From Streptomyces sp. SID12488 (GTDB lineage Bacteria; Actinomycetota; Actinomycetes; Streptomycetales; Streptomycetaceae), in NCBI RefSeq assembly GCF_010548275.1, contig NZ_JAAGLT010000023.1, positions 1 through 64,000 of the forward strand: a stretch of 64,000 bases of DNA. Direction: 5' to 3'. Shown here piece after piece: positions 51,714 to 59,639 of the stretch. The notes under the pieces are model-generated. The model saw only the letters and a list, made by a program, of their open reading frames with translations, ran no database searches and was not told the origin of the DNA. Numbering within the stretch: the first letter of the stretch is position 1; each line of letters starts with the position of its first letter. The position numbers and the translations under genes are program-made.

Positions 51714-52760
51714 TCAGGGGCCTGCCGTGGGTGTGGGAGCACGGTCGCGCCTGAGGCGGGTGACGATTCGGCTCGCGGCGGCCTTCTGCAGCAGCCCGTA
51801 GGCGAGGACCGGCAGCAGCAGGTGCGGTTTGTCGGGCAGGGACGCGGTGATCAGGACCGCACTCGCGCTGCTGTTGTTCATGCCGCAGGCGAGCGTCAGC
51901 GAGGAGGCGGTACCCGCCTCCAGCCGCAGGACGCGGGCGGCGACCCGGCCGAGAGCGAAGGACAGCAGACAGACCACGGCGGCCACGGCCAGGGCGGCGG
52001 CGAACAGCAGCGGGCGGGGCCGGGTCAGGACGGATCCGAGGGCGCCACTGGCGTTGACGTAGGTCAGGAACAGCGAGCCGGTCAGGGCCAGTGGCAGCAC
52101 CGTCCTGTGCAGACGGCTCAGCCACCGCGCGGGCAGGACGAGAGCACCCAGGCGGCCGGCCGCGCAGGGCAGGACCACGGTGGTGGCCAGGCCGAACCCG
52201 CCCTGGGCCAGCCTGCCGGTGTCGACGAGTACCTGCCCGTAGCCGCCACTCAGCAGCGGCGCCAGCGTCTCCAGCAGCAAGGGGGTGGTGAGCGGGCTGA
52301 GGAGGGTGGAGGCCAGGACGAGGCCCACCATCGTCGGCTGGTCGCCGTCGCCCTTGTCGGTCCACACGGTGGCCCCTGCGGCGACGGGCATCGCCACGAC
52401 GAGGATCATCGCGGTGAGCAGCCCGCTGCCGCCGTCGGAGTCGGGGGTGCGCCGCAGCAGGAACGCGACGAACGGCACGACCGCCAGCGGGATCGCAAGG
52501 TGCAGCACGAGCCCGGCGAGCAGCGCCTTCGGGTGCCGCAGCAGGCGGCCCAGCTCGCGGACGGGCACCTGGAGCCCGGCCGAGAACAGCACCAGGGACA
52601 GCAGGAGCGGTGCGGTGTGGAGCGTCAGGTGGGTCAGCGGTAGGAGATGGGGTCGGCGCAGCCACAGGCCGGGTCCGGGCAGGAACAGGGCGAGGAGATA
52701 GGCGAGAACCACGGCACGGCCGAGCCGGTGCCGCAGCCAGGACGCGGCGCGGGTGTGCAT
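51714..52760 (-). CDS. Bile acid:sodium symporter (BASS)-family transporter
   Basis: A 348-residue membrane protein with about ten helices. Conserved pieces: LLLSLVLFSAGLQVPVREL near 53, ILVVAMPVAAGATVWTDKGD near 119, and SSLTLACGMNNSSASAVLIT near 287. The last matches the conserved crossover motif of BASS transporters (sodium-coupled uptake of organic anions). Substrate unknown. It converges with the LuxR regulator gene and is divergent from COG4705 paralogue 2, separated by 92 bases. Confidence 0.75.
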   Translation of the reverse strand: MHTRAASWLRHRLGRAVVLAYLLALFLPGPGLWLRRPHLLPLTHLTLHTAPLLLSLVLFSAGLQVPVRELGRLLRHPKALLAGLVLHLAIPLAVVPFVAFLLRRTPDSDGGSGLLTAMILVVAMPVAAGATVWTDKGDGDQPTMVGLVLASTLLSPLTTPLLLETLAPLLSGGYGQVLVDTGRLAQGGFGLATTVVLPCAAGRLGALVLPARWLSRLHRTVLPLALTGSLFLTYVNASGALGSVLTRPRPLLFAAALAVAAVVCLLSFALGRVAARVLRLEAGTASSLTLACGMNNSSASAVLITASLPDKPHLLLPVLAYGLLQKAAASRIVTRLRRDRAPTPTAGP

Positions 52761-52812
52761 CGGCCCATCGTGATCAGGCCGGACCCGGCGGCCCGGGAAA
52801 ACCGCGCGGCAG

Positions 52813-52828
52813 TCAGGATGCGTTCAGG
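52813..52828 (+). promoter_or_regulatory. TCAGG direct repeat, second copy of the COG4705 box
   Basis: TCAGG at 52813-52817 and TTCAGG at 52823-52828 put the two TCAGG units 11 bp apart, as at 41135-41152. They end 24 bases before the ATG of the second COG4705 gene. Confidence 0.45.
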
Positions 52829-52852
52829 CAGCCGCTGGCAGTGTCCCGCCCC

Positions 52853-53692
52853 ATGACCTACGAACTCTCTGAGACACCTGAGGCCGAACCGGGCACGAGT
52901 GCCTCCGCCCGCCCTTCGCACCGCCTGCGCTGGAACAAGGTCCCCGAGGTCACCGCCTACTTCTGGATCATCAAGGTGCTGTGCACGACGGTCGGCGAGA
53001 CCGCGGCGGACCTGCTCAACGAGAAGGCCGGTCTGGGCCTGACCGGTGTGTCGGTCCTGATGAGCGCGCTGCTCGCGGTCGTCCTTGTCGTGCAGTTCCG
53101 TACGACCGCCTACCGCGCGGGCGTCTACTGGCTCGCGGTCGCCCTGATCAGCGTGGTCGGCACGCTGATCAGCGACAACCTCACCGACAACATGGGCGTA
53201 CCGCTGGAGACGACCACCACGGTCTTCGCGCTCCTCCTCGCGGTCGTCTTCGTCGTCTGGTACCGGCGTGAGCGGACCCTGTCCATCCACAGCATCGACA
53301 CCACCAGCCGTGAGTCGTTCTACTGGCTGGCCGTGCTGTTCACGTTCGCCCTCGGCACAGCGGCCGGCGACCTGGTCTCCGAGCGTATGAACCTCGGGTA
53401 TTGGCTCGCGGCCGTCCTGTTCGCCCTGGCCATCGCGGCCGTCGCGCTCGCGCACTTCACGCTGGGCCTGGACGCGGTGTGGAGCTTCTGGATCGCCTAC
53501 GTCCTCACCCGCCCGCTCGGGGCCTCGATCGGCGACTACCTCTCCCAGCCGACCGGCGACGGCGGCCTCGGTCTCGGCACCGTCGTCACCAGCGCGCTGT
53601 TCCTCGCGGTCATCCTCGGCCTGGTCGTCTACCTGGCGGTGACCCGCAAGGACGTCACGCAGCCGCAGAGCGCGGCGCGGCAGGGGAGCTGA
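52853..53692 (+). CDS. COG4705-type membrane protein, paralogue 2
   Basis: A 279-residue membrane protein closely similar to the one at 41249: KVPEVTAYFWIIKVLCTTVG, RTLSIHSIDTTSRESFYWLA, FALGTAAGDL and YVLTRPLGASIGDYLS. The N-terminal 30 residues are polar and unique. It shares the TCAGG-type repeat upstream, so the two are probably controlled by the same regulator. Conserved acidic residues in membrane helices again suggest cation transport. Confidence 0.77.
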   Translation: MTYELSETPEAEPGTSASARPSHRLRWNKVPEVTAYFWIIKVLCTTVGETAADLLNEKAGLGLTGVSVLMSALLAVVLVVQFRTTAYRAGVYWLAVALISVVGTLISDNLTDNMGVPLETTTTVFALLLAVVFVVWYRRERTLSIHSIDTTSRESFYWLAVLFTFALGTAAGDLVSERMNLGYWLAAVLFALAIAAVALAHFTLGLDAVWSFWIAYVLTRPLGASIGDYLSQPTGDGGLGLGTVVTSALFLAVILGLVVYLAVTRKDVTQPQSAARQGS

Positions 53693-53715
53693 GCTGTTCT
53701 CGACGCGGCGGGCAG

Positions 53716-53865
53716 GTGGTCAGCGAAACGGTTCCGCGCCCCGAACTGGAGCCCATCTTCACCGCGCTTGCCGGGCAGTGGGAGACGGACGGCCGCCTGG
53801 TACCGGGCCGGGCGGATGAGGAGTGGACGATCCTCGCCCGCCGCTACCCCTGGCCCGGACGCTGA
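53716..53865 (+). CDS. Possible small protein
   Basis: A GTG-started 49-residue frame: ETVPRPELEPIFTALAGQWE, ending EWTILARRYPWPGR. Third-position bias is good and GGGCAGG precedes it. The sequence looks like a complete small Streptomyces protein or the tail of a lost gene; I do not recognise it. Confidence 0.4.
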   Translation: MVSETVPRPELEPIFTALAGQWETDGRLVPGRADEEWTILARRYPWPGR

Positions 53866-54053
53866 CCGTGCGGTGCGGGCACTGCCCCCGCACCGCACCT
53901 CCAGGGAGTACGCAGGCGCCACCGCAGGAGAACGCAGGCCAGCAGGAACCACGGGATTTCCCTGTCAAGTTCAGCGTGTTGAAGTCAGGGCGGGTCCCGG
54001 CCTGGGCGGTCGGTAGTACTTGAAGGCTTGGCCGGAGCTGACAGCGGTTGTGG

Positions 54054-54899
54054 TCAGAGGCCGATGTCGGCCAGCCACTGGCTTGTGGTCCGGGGGGTGA
54101 CTCCCAGCAGCTTCTGGGCGGAAATCTCCGGCGCGATCGAGCGTCCGGGCATGGCGCTCATCGCCTGGTAGGCCCCTGCGATGTCAGCGGCGGCGCTCTC
54201 TCCGATCAGGGGCGCCAGTGAGGTACGGAACTCCTCGGCGGTGATCTGGTCGAAGACCACGTCCCGTCCGAGCCGGGCGCCGAACGCCTCGGCCAGATCC
54301 GGCCCCGTGATCGCCGGGTACTGGCCGACGGAGACCACGCCGGTGACGTCCGTGCGGTCGAGCAGGGCGACGACGGCGTCGGCGATGTCCAGGTGGGAGG
54401 CCCATGAGACGGGGAAGCCGGCCCGAATCGGGTAGGGCAGAACGCCGCGCTCGCGGACCGAGCCGATGACGTGCGGCATGAGCAGGTTCTCGAGATACAG
54501 CTCGGGCGCGATGACCGCGTGGGACACGCCGCAGTCGGCCAGGCCGGCGGCCAGTGTCGCGGCGGCACCGCCGATGGCCGGATCGATCGGGAAGCCGCTG
54601 GTGGAGAACACCACGCGGGCCGGCCGGGCCTCGCGGACGGCGGTGAGGATGTTGTGCGCGTAGGTCTGACGGTCCTCCTCGGAGGCCACCGGCAGGTGGA
54701 CGAAGACCCCCTCGGCACCTCGGTAGGCGTCGGTCAGGTCTGCGGCGGAGGAGTATCCGGCGGCCACGACATGCTGCGCGCCGTGCACGACGGCGTCGGG
54801 ATTGCGGGTCAGAGCGGTCACGGACTTGCCCGTGGCGGCGAGAGCGGCGACGACGGGGGCACCCTGGGCGCCGGTGGAGCCATGAATCACGTAGGTCAT
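54054..54899 (-). CDS. NmrA-like NAD(P)-binding reductase
   Basis: A 281-residue atypical short-chain dehydrogenase. The Rossmann motif is VIHGSTGAQGAPVVAALAAT (GxxGxxG) near residue 4, followed by TALTRNPDAV (NADP-type Arg). VVFSTSGFPID and HLDIADAVVALL are typical of the NmrA/QOR2 group. It lacks the YxxxK catalytic pair, so it is a redox sensor or quinone/NADPH-dependent reductase. It is divergent from the HxlR repressor, which probably controls it. Confidence 0.82.
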   Translation of the reverse strand: MTYVIHGSTGAQGAPVVAALAATGKSVTALTRNPDAVVHGAQHVVAAGYSSAADLTDAYRGAEGVFVHLPVASEEDRQTYAHNILTAVREARPARVVFSTSGFPIDPAIGGAAATLAAGLADCGVSHAVIAPELYLENLLMPHVIGSVRERGVLPYPIRAGFPVSWASHLDIADAVVALLDRTDVTGVVSVGQYPAITGPDLAEAFGARLGRDVVFDQITAEEFRTSLAPLIGESAAADIAGAYQAMSAMPGRSIAPEISAQKLLGVTPRTTSQWLADIGL

Positions 54900-54903
54900 G
54901 GCG

Positions 54904-54948
54904 CCATTAGTGCATGCGATGCACCAGTTACATCAACTGCACTAATGG
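54904..54948. promoter_or_regulatory. HxlR operator: perfect 11-bp inverted repeat
   Basis: CCATTAGTGCA (54904-54914) is matched exactly by TGCACTAATGG (54938-54948) on the other side of a 23-base AT-richer centre that contains a further TGCATGCGATGCA dyad. The repeat lies between the divergent reductase and HxlR genes and covers both starts. Confidence 0.7.
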
Positions 54949-54963
54949 GGTACGGTCAAAACT

Positions 54964-55299
54964 GTGACCGATCCCTGTCTGCCCGAGTGCGGTGTCGCCC
55001 GCTTCCTTACGCTGCTCAACGGACCGTGGGCCACCCTGATCGTGCGCGAACTGCTCCACGGCCCCCACCGGTTCACCCGGCTGCGCGAGGCTCTGCCCGG
55101 CATCAGCCCGCACACCCTGACCAGCCGGCTGCGCCAGTTCGAGCGGCACGGCATCGTCACCCGCACGACCTATGCGGAGATCCCGCCGCGCGTCGAGTAC
55201 GCGCTGACCCCGCTCGGCGAGGGACTGCGTGAGGTCCTGGAGGCCATGGGGACGTGGGCCATGGCGGTGCCGGATCCCGAGGCCGGCGTCACCGCCTGA
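54964..55299 (+). CDS. HxlR-family transcriptional regulator
   Basis: A 111-residue regulator. CLPECGVARFLTLLNGPWAT begins the domain, with WATLIVRELLHGPHRFTRL, then LPGISPHTLTSRLRQFERHG and wing TYAEIPPRVEYALTPLGEGL. Two cysteines near the N-terminus (CLPECG) could sense redox or electrophiles, as in HypR/QorR relatives. It starts with GTG and is divergent from the NmrA-like reductase. Confidence 0.85.
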   Translation: MTDPCLPECGVARFLTLLNGPWATLIVRELLHGPHRFTRLREALPGISPHTLTSRLRQFERHGIVTRTTYAEIPPRVEYALTPLGEGLREVLEAMGTWAMAVPDPEAGVTA

Positions 55300-55329
55300 C
55301 GTACACCTGGCCCGGCGGCCCGGACGCGG

Positions 55330-55730
55330 TCACGGCGAGGACGCGAGCCGCTGCCGCAGGGCGTCGTTGTCGTCGTGGTGGACGACCTCCTCGAAGCGCA
55401 GCCGCAGCCCGTGCTTGCCCAGCAGTTCCGCCACGCCGTACGGAGACTCATCTCGCGGAAGCCGTGGTCGCAGTGTGCGGCCCAGGCGGTACACCGCAGG
55501 GCGTTGCCGCACATCGTTGCGATCGAGCCGTCGGCGTTGAAGCAGCCGACTTCGAGGACGACCGGGCTGATGCTGATCAGGCTGCTGATGACAAGGCCGT
55601 CCGCGCCTACGCCGGTTCGCCTGGCACAGAGGCGTTCCGCCTCCTTCGACCAGTCCTTCTCGCTGTCCGGTGTGGAGTCGGTTAACAGGACGAAGTCGTT
55701 CGCCGCTCCGTGGATCTTGCGGAAGCGCAT
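55330..55730 (-). pseudogene. DapF-like gene, N-terminal half only, frameshifted
   Basis: The first frame starts ATG 55730 with MRFRKIHGAANDFVLLTD, LCARRTGVGADGLVISS and CFNADGSIATMCGNALRC, which holds the first catalytic Cys of diaminopimelate epimerase. Near 55450 the sensible reading changes frame to SPYGVAELLGKHGLRLRF and EEVVHHDDNDALRQRLASSP, then stops. The second half of DapF, including the other catalytic Cys, is absent. It is the last gene of the Nudix operon, so it could be a repurposed domain or a decayed gene. Confidence 0.62.
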
Positions 55731-55790
55731 GGCAAAGCTCCTCGCTGGGCTGAGGTGAAAGTTCTCGCCGTGGCTGAACTGGGCTTGGGG

Positions 55791-56036
55791 TCAGAGGAGT
55801 TCGATGGGCCGATACGTGGTCGTCGGCTCCCTCATGACCCACGGGGAGTGCCCGTCGAAGATCAGCACCCGGTGCCCCGCGGTGCCGGCGGACCTCATGT
55901 CGCGGACCTGCAAGTACTGCCCGTCGACGCACACGAAGTCGCCTATGCGGACATCGCTTGGCTGCCTCTGACCGGCGATGGTGCCGAGGGGAGGAGGGGG
56001 TGCAGGAGTCGGGTCGGTGGTGCGGCGCTCGTACAT
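55791..56036 (-). CDS. Small conserved hypothetical protein
   Basis: An 81-residue protein: YERRTTDPTPAPPPPLGTIA, then DVRIGDFVCVDGQYLQVRDM, then HRVLIFDGHSPWVMREP. A beta-barrel-like domain is suggested. From memory it occurs next to XRE-DUF5753 genes in other Streptomyces. It begins directly after the stop of the preceding 28-residue gene. Confidence 0.6.
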   Translation of the reverse strand: MYERRTTDPTPAPPPPLGTIAGQRQPSDVRIGDFVCVDGQYLQVRDMRSAGTAGHRVLIFDGHSPWVMREPTTTYRPIELL

Positions 56037-56123
56037 TCAGCCTCTCCAGATGGACAGGAGGATCGAGCCGCCGAGTGCCAAGAGGCTTGCCACGTAGGCG
56101 AGTTGTTGGTTCCGAGGGCTCAT
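56037..56123 (-). CDS. Very small membrane protein
   Basis: A 28-residue peptide with one helix: MSPRNQQLAYVASLLALGGS, then ILLSIWRG. Its ATG overlaps the Nudix stop as ATGA, and the next gene begins right after its stop, so it is positioned as a coupled operon gene. Function unknown. Confidence 0.55.
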   Translation of the reverse strand: MSPRNQQLAYVASLLALGGSILLSIWRG

Positions 56124-56662
56124 GGGGCACCGACCAGGTGGCCGTGAAGGCGGTTGCGGACTGACGGGATACCGATTTCTCCGAGGGGCGTCCAGGCCGC
56201 TGAGCCCGTTTCGATCACCAAGGGGGCGACGGCCCCAGAGTGGGCCCGGAAGAGGTATCGGAAGCCGATCCGGAGGCGGGGGCCATATCCGTGTTGCCCG
56301 GCTCGGGTCACGTCGATCAGGAAGGGGTCCTCGCTGTCGGGTTCCGTCCACACCTCGCGAATGCCGACCGCCTCGGCCAACAGACGCAGGGCAGCCCCGC
56401 TGAGTGAGTCGTCCTGTGCTTCCGGTTCCGCTTCGGCAAGGGCGAAGGCTCCTTCGTGCCGTAGGGACAGGACGCGATTGCGTTCATCGACGACGACCGC
56501 GCCCGTCGTCACGAGGGGGCAGCGCCGGCTGTGGGTGCAGGTCCCGCGCTGTGCGTGGTCGCGGGCGGCGTCGTACACCGGCATCAGCGGCATCTTCTCG
56601 TCAGGGTGCTCGTGGATGTAGTGGGACAGCTCCCGGATGATCTGGTCCTCCCTGACACTCAC
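56120..56662 (-). CDS. Nudix-fold protein with degenerate Nudix box
   Basis: A 180-residue protein. An N-terminal helical part (IIRELSHYIHEHPDEKMPLM) precedes a Nudix-like beta core with VTTGAVVVDERNRVLSLRHE. The box region reads DSLSGAALRLLAEAVGI, so the REUxEExGU metal-binding acidic residues are mostly replaced. Hydrolase activity is doubtful; a ligand-sensor role (NrtR/NUDIX-like regulators) is possible. The GTG at 56662 overlaps the preceding stop (GTGA). Confidence 0.7.
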   Translation of the reverse strand: MSVREDQIIRELSHYIHEHPDEKMPLMPVYDAARDHAQRGTCTHSRRCPLVTTGAVVVDERNRVLSLRHEGAFALAEAEPEAQDDSLSGAALRLLAEAVGIREVWTEPDSEDPFLIDVTRAGQHGYGPRLRIGFRYLFRAHSGAVAPLVIETGSAAWTPLGEIGIPSVRNRLHGHLVGAP

Positions 56663-57039
56663 GGGGCACCGAGTCCGTGGCGCTGGGTATAGATCCACAG
56701 GAGCCTTCGGGTGATGTCGGCGGCGTCCCGGAGGTAGATGAAGGCGCCGAACGACGGAGTCTCAGCGGTCGGACGGTTCTGCAGGTCGAGGAGCCGGTAC
56801 CCCGTGCGGAACAGATCCCGCACGTCCTCGTCCTCGGCCGCCCCCAGATCTTCACCGAGGAGAAGATTGAGGTGCCCGATGATCTCCGGCAGGGACCCGT
56901 CCATGTCCTTGCGGGTCGAGGTGGCCATCTGCATGGCGAGCACTGCATCGGTGCTCTCGGAGATCGTCTCGACGTCGACCGGGAGAACTTCGGTTCCAGC
57001 GCTGTCGGTTGCTCTCGATGCCTTGCCACTACTTGCCAC
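56659..57039 (-). CDS. Conserved Streptomyces hypothetical, first gene of Nudix operon
   Basis: A protein of up to 126 residues: VDVETISESTDAVLAMQMAT, DGSLPEIIGHLNLLLGEDLG, and AFIYLRDAADITRRLLWIYT. It is predicted to be mostly helical. GTG 57039 lies inside the ACTTGCC repeats, so a later start is likely. I recall similar genes beside XRE-DUF397/5753 loci in Streptomyces; function is unknown. Confidence 0.58.
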   Translation of the reverse strand: MASSGKASRATDSAGTEVLPVDVETISESTDAVLAMQMATSTRKDMDGSLPEIIGHLNLLLGEDLGAAEDEDVRDLFRTGYRLLDLQNRPTAETPSFGAFIYLRDAADITRRLLWIYTQRHGLGAP

Positions 57040-57051
57040 TACTTGCCACAG
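57022..57051. promoter_or_regulatory. Three 10-bp repeats (CTTGCCACTA)
   Basis: CTTGCCACT/A repeats three times at exact 10-bp spacing, at the start of the Nudix operon. A further AACTTGCC lies at 57143-57150. The same ACTTGCC half-sites precede the upstream XRE-DUF6879 operon (58791-58839), so both may be bound by the same XRE protein. Confidence 0.62.
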
Positions 57052-57156
57052 TGATCACCGCTTCGCCCCTTCAGCGCACGTGTTCCAGCCGTGCCAGTAA
57101 CGCTAGGAAGAGAGGCGGGAGGGGGTTCTACGAGTGTGCCGGAACTTGCCCGGCGT

Positions 57157-58002
57157 TCACCCCAGGGATTCGATGGCTGCCGTGATGATTTCGCGTGCGG
57201 CCGGGCCGTAGACGGCAAGTTCGGCCAGATCCGTGAACGTCTGGGCATACATGGCAAGTTCATTTTTCTGCGTGACGGCGAGGTGGGCCGAGACGAGTTC
57301 GACGTGGACCGTGTGGTCGTCGTACAGGAAGAAGCCCTCGACGGGCCAGAGGCTGGAACGGTCGGCGTCTTCAGGAATGATGCCGACGCTCACCGAGGGG
57401 AGCGCCATAACGCTGAGCAGATAGCCGAGTTGACCGGCCATCACCTCCGTTCCGCCTATGCGTTTTCGGAGCGCTCCTTCTTCCAGAAGGATGGCGAACG
57501 TGTGGTTGCCGTACACGATCTGCTGCTTCTCCACACGCACTCTGACGGCCGCCGGAACGTCGTCAATGAGGCCGCGACGATCGCGAATAGAGGTGAGCAG
57601 CGCGGTGATGTACGAGCCCGTCTGCACCGGGCCGGGAATCAGCCACGGCGAGTAGATGCGGAAGCGCTGAGTGCGTTCCCACAAGGGGAGGACGGACTCC
57701 TGGGCCTGCTTCAGGCCGGTGCGCTCCATCCGGCGCCACTCGACGTACATGCCCTCGATGCCACGGGCCGTGGAGACGAGATCCTCGGCCGCGCTCTGTG
57801 CGCCGCAAGCGGCAGCCCACGCACGAAGGTCACGCTCCGAGGGCGGCCGTGTGCCGCTCTCGAAGCGCGAACACTTCGACTCGTGCCAGCCGAGGCTGGT
57901 GGCCAATGCTCGCTTGGTGAGCCCGGCTTCGAGCCGGATTTCGCTCAGGCGTTTCCCCAGGGCCCTGCGGGCTTCCTGAACGCTTGAAGATGGCGATGTC
58001 AT
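57157..58002 (-). CDS. XRE-DUF5753 (WhiJ-like) regulator
   Basis: A 281-residue regulator. The helix-turn-helix is LTKRALATSLGWHESKCSRF near residue 27, followed by ESGTRPPSERDLRAW. The DUF5753 domain has YSPWLIPGPVQTGSYITALL, then VRVEKQQIVYGNHTFAILLE and VGIIPEDADRSSLWPVEGF. These proteins act with small partner proteins in developmental or antibiotic control. The start ATG 58002 is preferred over an upstream frame. It follows the DUF6879 gene and is likely to bind the ACTTGCC repeats at both operon starts. Confidence 0.83.
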   Translation of the reverse strand: MTSPSSSVQEARRALGKRLSEIRLEAGLTKRALATSLGWHESKCSRFESGTRPPSERDLRAWAAACGAQSAAEDLVSTARGIEGMYVEWRRMERTGLKQAQESVLPLWERTQRFRIYSPWLIPGPVQTGSYITALLTSIRDRRGLIDDVPAAVRVRVEKQQIVYGNHTFAILLEEGALRKRIGGTEVMAGQLGYLLSVMALPSVSVGIIPEDADRSSLWPVEGFFLYDDHTVHVELVSAHLAVTQKNELAMYAQTFTDLAELAVYGPAAREIITAAIESLG

Positions 58003-58028
58003 GTCGCTGCAAGGTGCCGTTCGAACTG

Positions 58029-58538
58029 TCAGGCCGGCTGGAACTCTGCGTGAGGTGTTGCCCGCGCCCACACGGCTTCGAAGGCCGACTCGCAGAGCTT
58101 CGCGACCTCAGGGTCTTCGGTGAGGTCCATCTCCATGTTCTCGCCTTCGCCGTCGAAGTGGTTGACGAGGACGAGACTGGAGTCGAAAAGCCAGAAGTCG
58201 TTGCCCGGAAGTGCGAGGCCCGTTGCATTGCGCCGGGAGAGCCAGCGCACGTCTTCGCCGGCGGCGATGTTGAGCCCGTCCGTCACGTCGTACTCGAAGC
58301 GGATGTATTCGCTGACGGGGGTCGAGACGACGCGTGCCCGGCGCACTTCGACGCCTCGTGAGGTCGCTTCGGTGACGATGCTGTGCCAGTCGGACCAGCG
58401 CTCGGCCGGGTCGAGCGTCGCGCCGACTTTCCAGTCGATGAAGGCCGGGTCCGACTTCATGTAGGCGTCGCGCATCTCCAGATGGACGGCCGTCCGCTGG
58501 CAGTCGCGGAACAGTTCCTCAAACGTCGGGGTCCTCAT
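58029..58538 (-). CDS. DUF6879-family protein
   Basis: A 169-residue protein. FEELFRDCQRTAVHLEMRDA near 6, SDWHSIVTEATSRGVEVRRA near 48, and GNDFWLFDSSLVLVNHFDGE near 112 match this family. In Streptomyces DUF6879 proteins are encoded next to XRE-DUF5753 regulators, as here, and probably act as partner or antagonist. It overlaps the 76-residue gene upstream by 20 bases. Confidence 0.8.
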   Translation of the reverse strand: MRTPTFEELFRDCQRTAVHLEMRDAYMKSDPAFIDWKVGATLDPAERWSDWHSIVTEATSRGVEVRRARVVSTPVSEYIRFEYDVTDGLNIAAGEDVRWLSRRNATGLALPGNDFWLFDSSLVLVNHFDGEGENMEMDLTEDPEVAKLCESAFEAVWARATPHAEFQPA

Positions 58539-58749
58539 CGGCCTTCTTCACCTCCAGGAAGAACTGCACCATGCGCCGGGAGATCTCCACCACCGACTCA
58601 TGGCCGGGGATGTCCATCTGCCCGAGACGCTCGATGTCCTCCACCTTCAGCCCCTGCACGAGGTAGCTGTCCTTCTCCTCGTCGAGGTAGATGGTGGGGG
58701 AGCCGCCACTGGGACTCTCCGGGTCCTTACCGAGCTTGCGCAGGGCCAT
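58519..58749 (-). CDS. Small conserved partner protein of the XRE-DUF6879 operon
   Basis: A 76-residue acidic protein: MALRKLGKDPESPSGGSPTI, YLDEEKDSYLVQGLKVEDIE and HESVVEISRRMVQFFLEV. This small family lies next to DUF6879/XRE genes in many Streptomyces. GAGGACATC precedes the ATG. First gene of the operon that runs to 57157. Confidence 0.72.
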   Translation of the reverse strand: MALRKLGKDPESPSGGSPTIYLDEEKDSYLVQGLKVEDIERLGQMDIPGHESVVEISRRMVQFFLEVKKADEDPDV

Positions 58750-58790
58750 GATGTCCTCCTCGGACGCCGGTAACGATCTCTGTGCCAGAG

Positions 58791-58839
58791 CTTGCCCGCG
58801 ACGGTGCCGTGAAACGAGGAACTTGCCGAAACTTGCCAG
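58791..58839. promoter_or_regulatory. ACTTGCC repeats upstream of the XRE-DUF6879 operon
   Basis: CTTGCCC at 58791 and ACTTGCC at 58821 and 58831 (10-bp spacing for the last two) lie 40-90 bases upstream of the first gene. They match the repeats at 57022-57051. Confidence 0.6.
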
Positions 58840-58983
58840 GAGTACGGAAGTTGACCTTACGCGGCCAGGGCAGAGCGACGAGTGGCAGGCCAGCCGGAGG
58901 GATCCCTGAGATGGCCGGATTCGATTGCTGTCCGCCCCTCCTCGCCGGGAAACCTTGGTCGGTGCAAGTGGGCGCGGGTCCCT

Positions 58984-59349
58984 TCGACGATTCACCAGTT
59001 CGCCGACGGGCCTGAGACGGTCCTCGACGCGCTCAGTGCCCGGGGCTGGATCCGCGATGTGGACCGTCCCCGTACCACCGCCACGGACCCCGGGTTGTCC
59101 TCCAGTGTCTCCTTGGAGATGGTGCCGCCGCTCATCGAGGACGCCGATCCGCGCCCTGACCTGGTGGGTTGGCAGGCGTGGGCGGAACCCGTGCTCGGCG
59201 CCGCATATCTGTGGTGTGCCAGCTTCAGCGCCAGCGTCCCCCACGACTTGGTGGCCGTGTTCGCGTCATCGCTTGCCTCACCGGTCCCGGTGCTCCGCCG
59301 CACAGTGCCCGAGAGCGCCAAGGGGCGGCTCACCGTCGTCCGCTGCTGA
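58984..59349 (+). pseudogene. DUF317-domain fragment
   Basis: The frame encodes STIHQFADGPETVLDALSAR, GWIRDVDRPRTTATDPGLSS, WAEPVLGAAYLWCASFSASV and ASPVPVLRRTVPESAKGRLT. DUF317 proteins are found on Streptomyces conjugative plasmids and integrative elements. It lacks the usual N-terminal region; the 230 bases before it show no family sequence. A remnant of an integrated element is the best reading. Confidence 0.65.
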
Positions 59350-59639
59350 CTGCGGTCGTGCCAGGCTGGTCGGGTGGCCTGGGGGTGCGATTGACGCTGT
59401 TGGTTAATTCGAGTCCGGTTGCTTCGTCCCGTCGAGTTGTTGCTCGGCGGGACGGACCGCCCCACCCCCACCACCAACTACATGTGGGCACGTGGAGTGG
59501 CTGGTGCGGCATCTTCCGCTGTGCGTCGGTTCACGCGGGCCGGCGGGCCATCGCCCGCCCGTGTCGAGTGCGGCAGTGCGGACCCGTAGGAACCGCCCGG
59601 TCACCACCGTGTAAACATCGCGATGCGCCTCTGCCGAGC

